This document shows, piece after piece, positions 11,892 to 22,580 of a stretch of 64,000 nucleotides of DNA. The stretch's first letter is position 1. Every line of letters starts with the position of its first letter. Source of the stretch: Pseudopyrenochaeta lycopersici (taxonomy: Eukaryota; Ascomycota; Dothideomycetes; Pleosporales; Pseudopyrenochaetaceae). The position numbers and the translations under genes were made by a program. The stretch spans positions 248,001-312,000 of the forward strand of contig NHZP01000023.1 of the NCBI GenBank assembly GCA_003313425.1. Reading direction: 5' to 3'. A model generated the notes under the pieces. The model made no database searches. It worked only from the letters and a program-made list of their open reading frames with translations, and was not told the origin of the DNA.

Positions 11892-13792
11892 TGTGAAAGT
11901 CTGGGGTAGGCTTGAATGCAAGTCTACGGTAAAAGACCAAGGGTGTGCTGCAGAGTCTCGTCTGACACGGAAGTGGAAGTGGTTGCTTGCTGATAAGGAC
12001 TGGAAACACAGCCAGAAGTTATATACAGCGCTTCTCTGAGCCAAAATGGGTACTTCCGCGGTATAGCACAGTGACGCATGGCTAGACTGGAACACGGATA
12101 AAGGGCATATCGTTCCCCAGGCCAAGTGCGATCAGAGTTCTCCGAAGCTGGATGCGGTAATGTTGGCGCTTTCGTTATCTGGTGGGCGTCCCAGCACATG
12201 CAAAACCAGGACAGCGGAGCATCAGCTTTACCGACCTCAACCGCAATGCGCCTCCGATCAGCTCCGTTGGCGCAGGGGTGGCTCCACCGCGGTCCGCAAC
12301 GAATCATGGAGCAATATTGTCAGCTTGAAGTGCGAAAGGAACGGCACAACGTTTGTGCGGGGCGTCCTGGTTCGCTGCGGTGAAGCCTGACGTGGGATGG
12401 TGGGGGCCGGGAAAGGCGTTCTCTTATCTCTTGGCGCTAGAGGCGGGACTAGGGGCTCTGAGGTCGTCCCCAACAAGGATTCCTTATCAGAACCTCAGAC
12501 CTCAGAGATAATAAGAAACCCAGCTTTTCCGCGGTCGTTCTGACAATTCTCTGATGTCGCTCTAATTGTGCCTTGTGCTGTCCCTGTTCCTGGCGCTGCA
12601 CAGCTTCCCTGCGTCGTGGCGGCGACCACGAGCGCGCCGCATCTTCCACATTAATTGCAGCCGCAATCAAGACAAACATCTAGACGTCCATTGGTTTTGT
12701 TTGGTCTTCTGGCCTTTCGGCTGATCGTCGCGCGACGCTGTTGTGCGCGAACGCCACGTGCCGAGAGCCAGTCGACGTCTCTCTGATAAGCACGACGTTG
12801 ATGTAGCAGTACCAAGCAACCAAGCATCCAAGAAACGGTAATTGTTACAGAGGTCCTCACAATCTTGACCTTGGACTCGAGATCGTCTCTGCTGTCGGCG
12901 ATCAGCTGCCTGTCCGAAAGAGATTGCTCGTGAGACTGTCTCTAGACCAATCAGGGGACGCGACACTGCCTTATCTCGCATGACAGTGACCCCATCCGGG
13001 CACACAGCACCTTGCATACCTCGCAAAATTGACACAGCTTGTCTGATTTGGAAAAGCATATCATGATGCCCATCGCTGGTCGAGCAGTCGAGCGGTCGAG
13101 CGATCGAGGCCTGGGAAACGCCTCCTGCTCCACCCTCCCCCAATCGTGGCTGCTCCAAAAGCATCGCGCAGCACGGGACGTCGCAGCCAGGCACATGATA
13201 GATACGGTAACAAGGTCCGCGGTGATACTCTGATGTGGCTGTCCAAGATTGGCGTCGCTGTTGAATCTAACTAGTGCTAGGCATGTGAGCGTGGGTATGT
13301 AGCGACGTCGGAGGATTCATCCCCGGAGAAAGGCAAACACAGCGACTCTGTAGCACACAGTCAGTATAGAGAAGATTTTGCCCCTGCTCCCGGTCTTTGA
13401 CTCCACCAGGCACAGCGACCCACAGTGTGGATGCTCGTGCTTGACGGAAAGAAGCGAAGAACCTCAACCAGAGCTATATTGACACAGGTTGCAGATCATC
13501 AAGGTGGAATGACTAGGATTCTCTGACCTGACATTTTATCATTGTCTCGTCGTGTTTTGTCGTCTTCATCGATGCCCCGCTTTTTCTCGTTTCGTCACAG
13601 CATATCAGCCCAGACGTGGCGATGTCGGATGTCGACGACCGGAGAAACCAGTTGCAATCGTGGGCCTCAGTGCGCAGACACTTCAGTAGTAGCATCTTCA
13701 AGTCGCTGTGCCAAAGTGGCCTATCGGAGGAGGTTTGTTCCAATATCAGAACGGTGAATCCGGCCCGACAAGTTGATGTTGAGAGTCACCGC
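11892..13792. promoter_or_regulatory. Long upstream region of the nitrate transporter with GATA and NirA-like sites
   Basis: 1.9 kb without a credible gene, between the transporter start and the 3' end of the PAQR gene. GATAAG cores (either strand) lie at 11991, 12423, 12483, 12784 and 12970. TCCGCGG, matching seven of eight positions of the NirA consensus CTCCGHGG, occurs at 12055, 12528 and 13216. AreA/NIT2 binds GATA sites and NirA the CTCCGHGG type; use here is inferred from sequence alone. Overlapping GC-rich frames at 12667-13194 and elsewhere have biased composition and look fortuitous. Confidence 0.45.
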
Positions 13793-15046
13793 CTACCATT
13801 GATTTCCACAGGCCCGACTCTGCCCGTTCGAGCTGTGCCAAAAGTCGAATGCTTTCAATATGCCTACGCTGTAGCAAACTGCACCACACACGACCAGCAG
13901 ATGCATGAGCTGGTGGCTTGACCCGAGTATGTCGAAGCGTCGTGGATACCATTTTTCTGGTATCCTCGCTGCATACAACATGGCCCCGGTACCGTGACAG
14001 GCGCCGAGTCCCAGGTAATACTTGAAGCTCATTCTTTGATCATGTTCTGCAGGACCATGGAGACTAATACCGTGGACGACTGGAATGAAGGACGACAAGC
14101 CGAGCAGCAAGTACACCGACGTCCTCACTCTCCGTCCAGTCTTCCCGTTGAATGCCGAATGCAACGTAGCGACGGCGCAAAGCGTAGCGCATAGAGAGGC
14201 CATGGTCGTGTATGCTCTTTGAAGCATGGGTTCGCAGCGGAATCCGAAATGCGTACTAGCAACCGTAGTACCCCAGAGTGGAATGACGATGCCCAGGTAG
14301 TCGAATCGACACGTCCAGATGCGCACATGCTCGCTATGGTCCAGGAAGGTGTGGTATCTGTCTGACAGTCAGTTCAGTGCATGGACTGTCGCAGGGTCAA
14401 CTTACATGCACGACAACACAAAGCAAGCAACGACCGAGGAAAAATAGGTCAAAATGGCAGCAACATCTGCATCCGTGCTGTCCACACCGGCACTATACCG
14501 AGCCCCGTACAAACCGCAAACCGCAGCCATGAACGCCAGCGCGCCCAAGCCATGCGACCAGATATTCACCGTTTCATTATGAAGCCACAGCGTACTTTTC
14601 AACGAACGGGTCCACGAAGGCTCTGCACGACTGTCCGGCGTGAGCACAAGCGCAGTGTGGGAGGGAACAGGAATAAAAAAAATATCTCACCGATGGCCAC
14701 GGAGTATATACTCATTGTCCTGCTGCCACGCGACTATGGTGCAATTCTCAGCACCAACCACCACATCTCCCCACATCCCTGGCACACCCGCTCGCACTGG
14801 AAAAGGAATAGGGAACTCACCCAACTCATCCCACCCCAACAGCGCATCCCCATCTCCACACGCGTGCAGACCTGCCTCCTCGCCATTACGCAGCGGTTCA
14901 TTTACGCTTTCGACGCCGTGCCGCCCTCTTGCTTTCCCCGCAGCGCTGGCAAGGTGGAGAAGCAGCGCAGCGGGTCCGTGCGCGGTGTTCGCCTTGCGCA
15001 TTTCCGCGGCTGGATCCAGCGTCCCGGCTTGGCGGGTTGATGTCAT
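13793..15046 (-). CDS. PAQR / haemolysin III family receptor-like membrane protein, 352 aa
   Basis: Exons on the minus strand are 15046-14821, 14733-14691, 14630-14406 and 14357-13793; introns are 87, 60 and 48 nt. Family marks are clear: WQQDNEYILRGHR before TM1, 'LHNETVNIWSHGLGA' in TM1, 'YHTFLDHSEHVR' and 'DYLGI' (His and Asp of the membrane zinc site), and the final 'SSHQLMHLLVVCG' His pair. Seven hydrophobic segments fit. Relatives include adiponectin receptors and yeast Izh proteins, with roles in lipid and zinc homeostasis or ceramidase-like activity. A possible upstream in-frame ATG would add 33 residues; I chose 15046 because the added part is hydrophobic and atypical. Identity of the ligand or substrate cannot be read. 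Confidence 0.9.
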
Positions 15047-16156
15047 GGGTACGAGGATCAAACGGGCAAGTACGTCTGGAAATATAAGTAACAGAGAACG
15101 CGATGGAAAGGGTAAGATGAACGAGGAGTTTTCTTCACTGGACATAAAAGGGGAAATACAATGGATTGGAGTAGAGGAGGATGTAGACTTCCATTTTTAT
15201 ATCACGGCTCTGCTACGCGATTTTCCACTGTGATTCTCCTTCCACGCTGGAGTCTGCTACGGTAAGCATGGCGACTCGTATACATACATGTGACGCAGAT
15301 GCAAAACGCAGACGCGGGGACAAGTCGGCGAGGTATTCCGGCACGAGCCCACATAGAGTAGTTTGTGCAGTGCCACTGTAAGCATCTGTGACACTTTGTA
15401 AGAGGGAAATGTGAGACTATTTATCATTTCAGAAACCCGACCATCTAGCGTGCTGAGATCGATTGATGAGGCGAGGGAACATGCATACCAACCATTCAGC
15501 TGTGTGTAATTTTAGCCTGAGATCTGGTCCCAAGGGCCTGGTTTGGAGATCTGCATTCCTAGACCTTTCGCCGATCTGGAAGTCGGCCTACTGCAGGGAG
15601 AGAACTGTTGCGTACTAGCCGGCATGGACCATGTACATCCAACATGCAAAATTAATAATAGCACCTTTGAGAACTTGGATTGCTCGGCATATATTTTCAG
15701 TACACGTCAAATATGTCATGATTCCCCTAATCTGGCCTCCTCTCTCTCTAATGCAGACCATTCCCCAAACACGACTACTGTTGACACCCCTCATCGACTG
15801 CACGAAACAACATGGCCACCTCGTCGGGTGAAGACAAGCTTCACAATGCCCCTCCAAATTGCGCCATTGGAACATGTCAACAACGGCAGCGGATCCAAAA
15901 AGCAAGCCAAGGACTGCGGGACTAGGGATGATAGAGACAAGTCAAGGAAAGAAGTACATGGGCACAATAGCGCATGGCCCTTGTTGCGTAGATTTGCAAG
16001 CGTGTAGGACAAGGAGAGATAGGAAGAAAGCGGGCGCGGGCGTCAACGGGCGCAACGTGATCGACGACGTTGACCGGGATGCCGTGCCTATGCTCTTTTG
16101 AAGAGAGAGAGAGAGGCTATCGTACGAGAGGGGCAGCCTCGTGGAGCAAAGTAGAT
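15047..16156. other. Intergenic region, 1.1 kb
   Basis: Promoter of the PAQR gene and 3' flank of the PKA gene. Frames at 15543-16007 (+) and 15905-15615 (-) overlap each other and show no family features. A short GA microsatellite lies near 16100. Confidence 0.5.
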
Positions 16157-17682
16157 CTAGAAGTCGGGGAACAGGTGTCCGTGACTGTTAGGACACGTCA
16201 GAATGTGATCTACGGTGTAAGGAGGACTCTGCACGCACGGGTCATCGCCTGCCTGACCGTATGCTTCGGTTTCCTCTGGATACTTGTCAAATTGGCTGGC
16301 ATCACCGACGCCAGCTCGGACAGGGGGAACGTATGGGGCGTCAATGTCCTTTTTCTGTAGTCGGTCCCATGTGACCTCTGCGAACCAGGGGTGATTCATG
16401 ACATCCTTGCTGCCTCCGTGGAGATTGCCGAGTCGCTTGGTGAGATCGGGGGTGATGAGCTTCTGCAGCAGGTCATGGGCATCTGGGTGAATATATGGCG
16501 GGTACTTGACCCTGGACTTGAGGATGTTTTCGTAGATTTTCATGGGGGAGCCACCGTCCCAGAAAGGGGTGAAGCCGCAGAGCATTTCGAAGATGAGGAT
16601 GCCAAGAGACCACCTTTTGCAGTTAGTAGAAGGAAGTGGTAAGGCTGGTTTGTACAATAAATAAAGGCGAGGAAAGAATGAGAGGTTGTTGTCAGTATAA
16701 GGAAGAGAGTAAAAGTGGAAAATGAAAAGAATAAAGACAAAACTCACCAATCAACAGACTTGTTATAGCCCTTTGATGCAACGACTTCAGGGGCGAGGTA
16801 GTCTGGGGTGCCGCACAGGGTCCATGTGATATCCGGGACTTCCTTAGCAAAGCCAAAGTCAGTGATCTTGAGGTGGCCGTGGCGGTCGAGCAGCAGGTTC
16901 TCGGGCTTCAGGTCGCGGTAGATGATGTTGTGCGAGTGCAGGTAGTCGAGGGCGAGGGTGACTTCGGCGGCATAGAACTTTGCGACGGGGTTGGGGAAGC
17001 GCTGCGACTTGCGCAGCAGGCTGAACAGCTCGCCGCCCTCGACAAAGTCCATGACCATGTAGAGGTTCTTGGAGTCCTGGAAGGTGCCCCACAGGGTAAT
17101 CAGGAACGGGTGCTTGACCTGCTGCAGCATGCGGCGCTCGTCGTTTGTGTGCTCGACCTGCTTCATCTTGACGACCTGGGCCTTCTTCAGCACCTTGACG
17201 GCGTAGAAGCGCTGGTTGTGCTTGGACTGGACCAGGTGGACGCGGCCGAAGCTGCCGGTGCCCAGGGTGCGCTGGATGGTGAAGTCGGTCAGCGAGTACT
17301 TGCCCTTTGTGGTGCGGGCCTGGTTGAGGGGCTGCGTCTGGAACTGGACGGCGCCATTCTTGGGCGGGGCCTGGGCGGCGGCGGCGGCCGTGTTGTTGGG
17401 GTGTATGAGGTTCTGTATGCTGGCCACGTTGGACGACTGGCCCGACGAGGCCGGCATCGAGTCGGCGGCCTTTGCGGGTGCGGGCGCAGAGGGCGCAGAG
17501 GGCGCGTTGAGGGCCGAGTCGTTGGTCTTGGAGCGGTGCAGGTGGAAGGAGCCCGACTTGCGCGACGTCGTGGGGGTCATGGGCGAGCCCACGTCTTTGG
17601 TGGGCGAGGTCGGCGAGTCGAGGTCCTTGGAGCCCGTCGAGTCCTTCGTCCGCTTCTTCTTCAGGAATCCGAGGGTAGGCAT
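16157..17682 (-). CDS. pkaC: cAMP-dependent protein kinase catalytic subunit, 445 aa
   Basis: Exons on the minus strand are 17682-16748, 16613-16239 and 16184-16157. Residues 1-125 are a Ser/Pro/Ala-rich extension with a basic start ([13 protein letters not shown]), as in fungal PKA subunits. The kinase domain follows: glycine loop GTGSFGRV at 141-148, ATP lysine K163 (YAVKVLKK), catalytic YRDLKPEN with D257, DFG at 275-277, and the activation segment [14 protein letters not shown] with T288. The AGC tail ends in 'GHLFPDF', close to the canonical FxxF. Intron 1 (134 nt) splits the Trp codon in 'VDW|WSLG'. Intron 2 (54 nt) is a multiple of three and has no stop, so retention would insert 18 residues. 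It phosphorylates targets downstream of cAMP. Paralogue assignment is not certain. Confidence 0.95.
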
Positions 17683-18336
17683 AGGAGCGACGGGGCAGGA
17701 ATGCGGGCCGGGCCTGGCTGTGCCTGGCGGACGAGCAGGCGGCGGCGGCGAGGAATGCGCGCGGGGTCTGGGGGCTCAATGGGCAGCGAGGCGGTGCAGA
17801 CAGCAGCAATTGATGCGGGTGCAGTGGATGCGCAGCGCATGCGGGTAGGGATGGGAGGGTGGAGGCGGCGAGGTGCTGCGGGCGAGGGAGCGCGCGAGGT
17901 GAGGGGGTGGTTGGCGCTGCGACGTGGTTGAGGCTTCAGGCTCGCGGGGAAGCTGTCATGGGCGCCGCCTCAAAGAAAAAAGGGACCCGCTGCTTGTGGC
18001 CGGCACCCAATTCGACGTGCGCGACTTGCAATTGCAGTGACCTTTGCTGGACGCTTCTGTCCCTTCTGGCTCTCGCTCTTGCCCCAGCGCTGCACTGCCG
18101 TTGCGAGCATCACTGCTGGTTGCGTCATGGCACTGCGAGCTATCCCAGCTGCGACCATGGCCTTATTACCCGTCCACTATACGTGCTCTGCTCCAGCCAC
18201 CCGCGATAACCAACATCACCAACCTGCATCACAACCGAACTCGATGCAAACGTAATATCATACATTCTACTCGTGCCATTCACTTGCTCATCATCACTCA
18301 TAACATCCTCACACATAACATCAACTTCCACCTCCC
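17683..18336. other. Intergenic region upstream of the PKA gene
   Basis: GC-rich leader from 17683 to about 17960, then mixed sequence to the 3' end of the GT8 gene. Long frames here run antisense to the PKA gene or overlap one another and reflect GC bias. No gene supported. Confidence 0.5.
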
Positions 18337-19580
18337 TCACATCACACTCACCCGCTCGTACACCTCCAGATCAAGCCCACACACCTCCATCCGCCCCTGT
18401 CGAAATCGCTCGTACAGCTTACTCCAGGCCTCTTGCGCCTGCTCGTTTTGCGGCCGCAGCTTGACCCGCTCGGCATACGGCACATCGTACTCTGGTCCCG
18501 GGAGCTCAGGGTCCGATAGTCGCACAAACGTCGTCGCCTCCTCAAAGGCCGTTGCATTGAACCCATCAGTCGCATCGCGCAGCCGCTGTGATTCGTACAC
18601 GACGTTGCCCATTGCGAGCGACCACTCTGAGATGAGTGACTCGGGCGCTGCAAATGTGCTCCTGAACAGGTGCAGGTCTGTTGTCGCTTTCGATGCCCGT
18701 GTTGTCTTTAATTGATTGAAGCTCTCTTGCGACGGATGGATCATCAGCAGACTCGTCGACAGATCTCTGCGTTCTGGCGTTGCTGGGTATGCAGCCATTG
18801 GCTCTGACTTGGAGAACGCAAGCAGCGAGTCCAGCGCAGATGCATCGAGAAGCACGCCTGGTCCCTGCAGGTACAGTATCCGCTCATAGTCGACCAGAGA
18901 GTACAAACTAGCTAGAGAGTAGGATGATGGTAGTGTGTCTTGACATGTCAGCTGCCACCCTCCTTGCCCTACTCGACTTGTCGAGACTCACCATCTGCTC
19001 CTTCCACAATAGGCTCCATAGGCATCAACGCCACCCCATACCGCCGTGCTGCTGTCCTCAACAATCGCCTCGTCGTTGACATCTCTGGGCTATATGTATC
19101 GTCGTCTGACTGCACCAGCCACATTCGTGGGAACATTAATATCCTCTTCGCTGGGCTCTTCATTCGGTGTAGATCGGATAGCAGCATCACAGCACTGCAT
19201 AGCTCCACATGCTCCCTCACCACCTGCACGTATCCCAGCCGACTCCAGTCCATCGTCTGGCCTGCAATGTACTGTTCATACGTCTCGTCCACCTCAGGCC
19301 GACTGCCCACTGGCCGTGCCCATTTCACATCCAACGTCGGCGGTTCTATAGGTTTTGGCGGTGGTAATGGCTTGGGTAGCCGCGGTTTTATGGCCAGCTG
19401 CAGGTTGTGCACATATCTCTGCTGTAATACATATCCGGAGAGAAAGAGCGCAAGCGTGAAAAGGAAGACTGTACACGATCAGCGTGAAGATCAACACGTC
19501 CAGCTACCGCGTCTTTACACACCAATTGCTGCAGATAGAATAACAGAGACCTGGCTCGAGGTGAGCAGCAGCCTGCCCAT
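18337..19580 (-). CDS. GT8 / Gnt1-like type II membrane glycosyltransferase-related protein, 369 aa
   Basis: Exons on the minus strand are 19580-19523, 19468-18992 and 18911-18337; introns are 54 and 80 nt. The first intron lies inside the N-terminal signal anchor (VILSAAIVFLFTLALFLSGY), after which a Pro-rich stem (PKPLPPPKPIEPP) leads to the lumenal domain. 'ELCSAVMLLSDLHRMKSPAKRILMFP' resembles the start of the GT8 fold in yeast/fungal Gnt1 (N-acetylglucosaminyltransferase). In that family a metal-binding DxD follows the 'YDRILYLD' strand; here the same place reads YERILYLQGPGVLL, with no DxD. The protein may be inactive or use another mechanism. Golgi location is inferred from the anchor. 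It is divergently transcribed from prp38. Confidence 0.75.
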
Positions 19581-19922
19581 AGTGGAATAGAATAGTAATG
19601 CAACGGGGTATCAGAAGGTAGTATAAATGTTTAACAATAAAAGGTCAAGAATGTCTAACAAAGGTCAACGGCAATGCAATCATCAGCTCGTGCAGGCAAG
19701 CGTATGCTGTGCTTGGGTGTGACGTGCCATGTGGGCCGGGATGCTCATAGGGCTGCCGTGTTGATGGGCCGGTTGGGTGAGCAACAATCGATAAGCAGCC
19801 CTGGTCACAAATTATTGCCGACATCACCACCTTCACCACACCCACCACCGCCTCGCATACCGATTGGCCCTACACATCCTGATAGAAATGCAATAGTCTC
19901 AAGTCACAAATAATCGCCCCAC
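19581..19922. promoter_or_regulatory. Shared divergent promoter of the GT8-like gene and prp38
   Basis: 342 bp separate the two ATGs. The half next to prp38 is CA/CT-rich (about 19820-19870). No specific site was recognised. Confidence 0.5.
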
Positions 19923-20930
19923 ATGTCAAAACCCGCCTTCGACCGCGCAGACGCCAGCGCCCTCCTTGACGACCGAGGCTACAGCGGCTCCCTCATTCGC
20001 GGCCAGAACCCCGCGCTGCTCTTCGAGAAGGGTGTGCGCGAACGCATTACCGAGTCTTACTATTGGAAAGAGCAGTGCTTTGGCCTGAATGCGGCAACAC
20101 TCTGCGACAGAGCTGCAGAGCTGAAGTTCATTGGTGGCACCACAGGCATCACAGGAAAACCCACGCCGTTCTTATGTTTGGCGTTTAAATTGCTGCAGCT
20201 TGTCCCTGAGAAGGCTATCATCCTGGAGTATCTGAATTTTGCGGGGGATGACGACGAGGAGCAAAATGGAGATGGAGATGGAGATGGAGATGGGGATGCA
20301 GACGTCAAGAAAGAGGAAGGCAGTGACGCCGAGGATGGCGAGAAGAAGGAGCAGGACCTCAATGCAGCGGGGAAACTTGGTGACTTCAAATACCTGCGCT
20401 GCCTCGCCGCCTTCTACATCCGCCTCGCCTGGGAGCCCGTCGAAATCTACACCACCCTCGAGCCGCTCCTCACCGACTACCGCAAGATCAAGCGACGCCT
20501 GAAGGACTCCTTCACCCTAACCCACGTCGACCAATTCATCGACGACCTCCTCACCAAAGACCGCATCTGCGCCACGAGTCTGTGGAAGCTGCCATCGCGG
20601 GCCAATTTAGAAGACCTCGATATGCTGGAGCCACGCGAGAGCCCACTGGGGGATGAGGTGGATGCCCTGGATGAAGACATGGAGAGGAAGAGCGAGGGGA
20701 GTGAGAGGAGTTATAGGAGTGAGAGGAGCTATGACAGCAGAAGCCGAAGTAGGAGTCTGAGCAGAGACTACGACAGTAGAAGTAGGAGCAGGACTCGAAG
20801 CTATGACAGCAGAGGTCGAAGGAGGAGTCAAAGTCCAAGAGATGGGAGTCGAAGAGATTCAACAAGTCGCAGTAGGAGCAGAAGCAGAAGCAGAAGCAGA
20901 AGTCGTCGGCAGGACAGCGGCGAGAGATGA
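19923..20930 (+). CDS. prp38: Pre-mRNA-splicing factor Prp38, 335 aa, single exon
   Basis: Residues 1-110 carry the PRP38 domain start ('IRGQNPALLFEKGVRERI' and 'YYWKEQCFGLNAATLCDRA', then 'KPTPFLCLAFKLLQL'). The domain resumes at 'FKYLRCLAAFYIRLAWEPVEIYTTLEPLL...DYRKIKRR' and ends at 'LEPRESPLGDE'. Between the halves sits an acidic insertion of about 45 residues with a (GD)5 run. The C-terminus is a long Arg/Ser-rich tail (about residues 255-335), typical of fungal and metazoan Prp38 but absent in yeast. Prp38 belongs to the U4/U6.U5 tri-snRNP and is needed for spliceosome activation in the nucleus. The gene has no intron, unlike most neighbours. Confidence 0.95.
   Translation: MSKPAFDRADASALLDDRGYSGSLIRGQNPALLFEKGVRERITESYYWKEQCFGLNAATLCDRAAELKFIGGTTGITGKPTPFLCLAFKLLQLVPEKAIILEYLNFAGDDDEEQNGDGDGDGDGDADVKKEEGSDAEDGEKKEQDLNAAGKLGDFKYLRCLAAFYIRLAWEPVEIYTTLEPLLTDYRKIKRRLKDSFTLTHVDQFIDDLLTKDRICATSLWKLPSRANLEDLDMLEPRESPLGDEVDALDEDMERKSEGSERSYRSERSYDSRSRSRSLSRDYDSRSRSRTRSYDSRGRRRSQSPRDGSRRDSTSRSRSRSRSRSRSRRQDSGER
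20264..20305 (+). repeat. GGAGAT hexanucleotide run in prp38
   Basis: About five copies of a GGAGAT-like unit encode the Gly-Asp run of the acidic insertion. Likely to vary in length between isolates. Confidence 0.7.
20690..20925 (+). repeat. RS-encoding low-complexity repeat in prp38
   Basis: AGnAGn and GACAGnAG units encode the Arg/Ser tail with SYDSRSRSRS-type blocks repeated several times. Confidence 0.7.
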
Positions 20931-21203
20931 ATCGGCATCTTTCAATCGCACGCCGGTTTGCACCACAACATACAGCCTTACTTACCAAATGCAGCTGCTA
21001 TCGATAACCTCTATACACATACTACCCCATGCACTCGATTCACTGTTGACTGCTTGGCTTGGCGCTCCTCCTACTGATTCACATGGCCTCGCAACGAGTG
21101 ACGGATCTTTCTCATACTCATCACCTACGATCGCCTCACTCTTTGCTATTCCATAAAGCACTTCTTTATCCTTCTCTTCACTCAGCTCCAGCATTTAAGC
21201 AAC

Positions 21204-22133
21204 ATGGCGAAACATCGCCCACACCTCCTTACCCTTCCCCGTGAAGTCCGCAACCATATCTACAATTACGTATCCCACGAGAAGGACCATCATTGGTTCG
21301 TCAAATTTATGCGCGCCGGACTTTGGTTCACTGTCGTTGCGCGTTTCGAGAATGCGCCCCGGCTTAGTCTATTACTCACACACTCTCAACTACACGATGA
21401 GTATCTCCAAGCCAGCTGTTTCAAGGACTTGTCGGTTCGCGTCAGGTTCATCTTTTCCTTTGAGGCACAATGGGAGGGCGCATCCGCGGCTTCGAATCAC
21501 ATTGTCGAGAAGGGGTTTTCCCATGTCCGGCACGTCAGCTTCTTCCTCCCCGACGAGGATCCTGTACCACAGGAATGGCCTGGCATTGAAGACTTGATGC
21601 AACGCCTGGCGCTTGCAGCTCCGCAGATATCCACCATCGCAATCCATTTCTGCAAAGTGGATCAAATCAGATACCCAAATCAGTTTGAATTGGACTATAA
21701 CCACATATCATCAGCCTTGCAAATTGGCGAGCGTTTCTTCCCATCCCCACCCGAATCCCTCATCGGTCTACCGCTCCACCGATGCGGCCAAGGCTACCGA
21801 TATAGATTCCTCGGTTCAGAGCTTGAAAGACATGTCCTCGTCCAAACGCCCCATGCAAGCACCGTCTACATGGGCGAGGGCCTCGTCATTCTCCATGGAA
21901 TCCACCAAAACGGCGCCTGGCTTTTCTCGTCCGACGCCGGCAGAGCGTGGAACCCAAAAGCTGAAATAACCAAACACTGGCAACTTGGTCGTTATCCAAA
22001 GCACGTCCTCGATAAATTGAACCCTGAGGAAGCTCGGAGAGGCGCCGGCGTGGGTTTGGACATGAAGGAATGGGCTGACTTTCATAAAGACGCGGAGGGT
22101 TCATGGGTCTTTCAAGCTCCGGGGGAAACATGA
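21204..22133 (+). CDS. LPRELR-type (F-box/2EXR-like) protein, 309 aa, first of a tandem pair
   Basis: One exon. It starts 'KHRPHLLTLPREVRNHIYNYVSHE', the same N-terminal block as the proteins at 8056-8930 and 22581-23498, and shares 'LSLLLTHSQLHDEYLQASCFKDLSV' and 'SLIGLPLHRCGQGYRYRF' with them. The C-terminal third is rich in Trp and charged residues. The LPxELR block resembles the F-box-like/2EXR start that may bind Skp1-type partners; this is a family-level guess and the function is unknown. It and the next gene are 450 bp apart in the same orientation, so a tandem duplication is likely. Confidence 0.75.
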   Translation: MAKHRPHLLTLPREVRNHIYNYVSHEKDHHWFVKFMRAGLWFTVVARFENAPRLSLLLTHSQLHDEYLQASCFKDLSVRVRFIFSFEAQWEGASAASNHIVEKGFSHVRHVSFFLPDEDPVPQEWPGIEDLMQRLALAAPQISTIAIHFCKVDQIRYPNQFELDYNHISSALQIGERFFPSPPESLIGLPLHRCGQGYRYRFLGSELERHVLVQTPHASTVYMGEGLVILHGIHQNGAWLFSSDAGRAWNPKAEITKHWQLGRYPKHVLDKLNPEEARRGAGVGLDMKEWADFHKDAEGSWVFQAPGET

Positions 22134-22580
22134 GATGTCGATTATGATGACTGAGTGTCTGGACAGGTTGGGATGAGATATGTACTAAATTTAGGTTACA
22201 AGTCGCATAATAAATAATAAGTTATCAACTATTATAAAGTAATGGAATCAAGTTGCTGACAATGAAATTGGATACAGTTCTTCCAAGTGAAAAGGGTGCA
22301 TGAAAGTAGACTGGCAGGGGAGTAGTCATTCCACAAACTCCTTTGAGCTCAACTATATCCAATCTTCCCAACCATCTCGCTTGTACTTGTATCCTTGCAA
22401 AACAAACATGAATCATCAACATTATGTCAACAGGACGAGTTCCAGCTGAGTCGCCAAGCTTACGTAAACAGAACCTCACAAATGACTGGTCGACTATTGT
22501 CGCCCCACCTGAACCAGTCACCATTGCAGCATATGTATATACTCAACATGTCATCTAAATTCATCCTCCAGCGTAACGCC
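22134..22580. other. Intergenic region between the tandem LPRELR genes
   Basis: AT-rich 3' flank to about 22260, then the promoter of the second copy. In-frame ATGs upstream (22395 and 22548) exist, but the added residues are not conserved in the paralogues. Confidence 0.5.

Noticed and set aside
12667..13194. 175-codon minus-strand frame in the nitrate transporter upstream region
   Set aside because: Several frames are open at once, composition is Arg/Cys/Ser-biased and no domain or splice structure fits.
16859..17931. Long frames on both strands across the PKA N-terminal half (316 and 352 codons)
   Set aside because: GC-rich codon bias of the PKA gene opens the other frames; products are low-complexity Gly/Arg/Pro or Val/Leu sequences.
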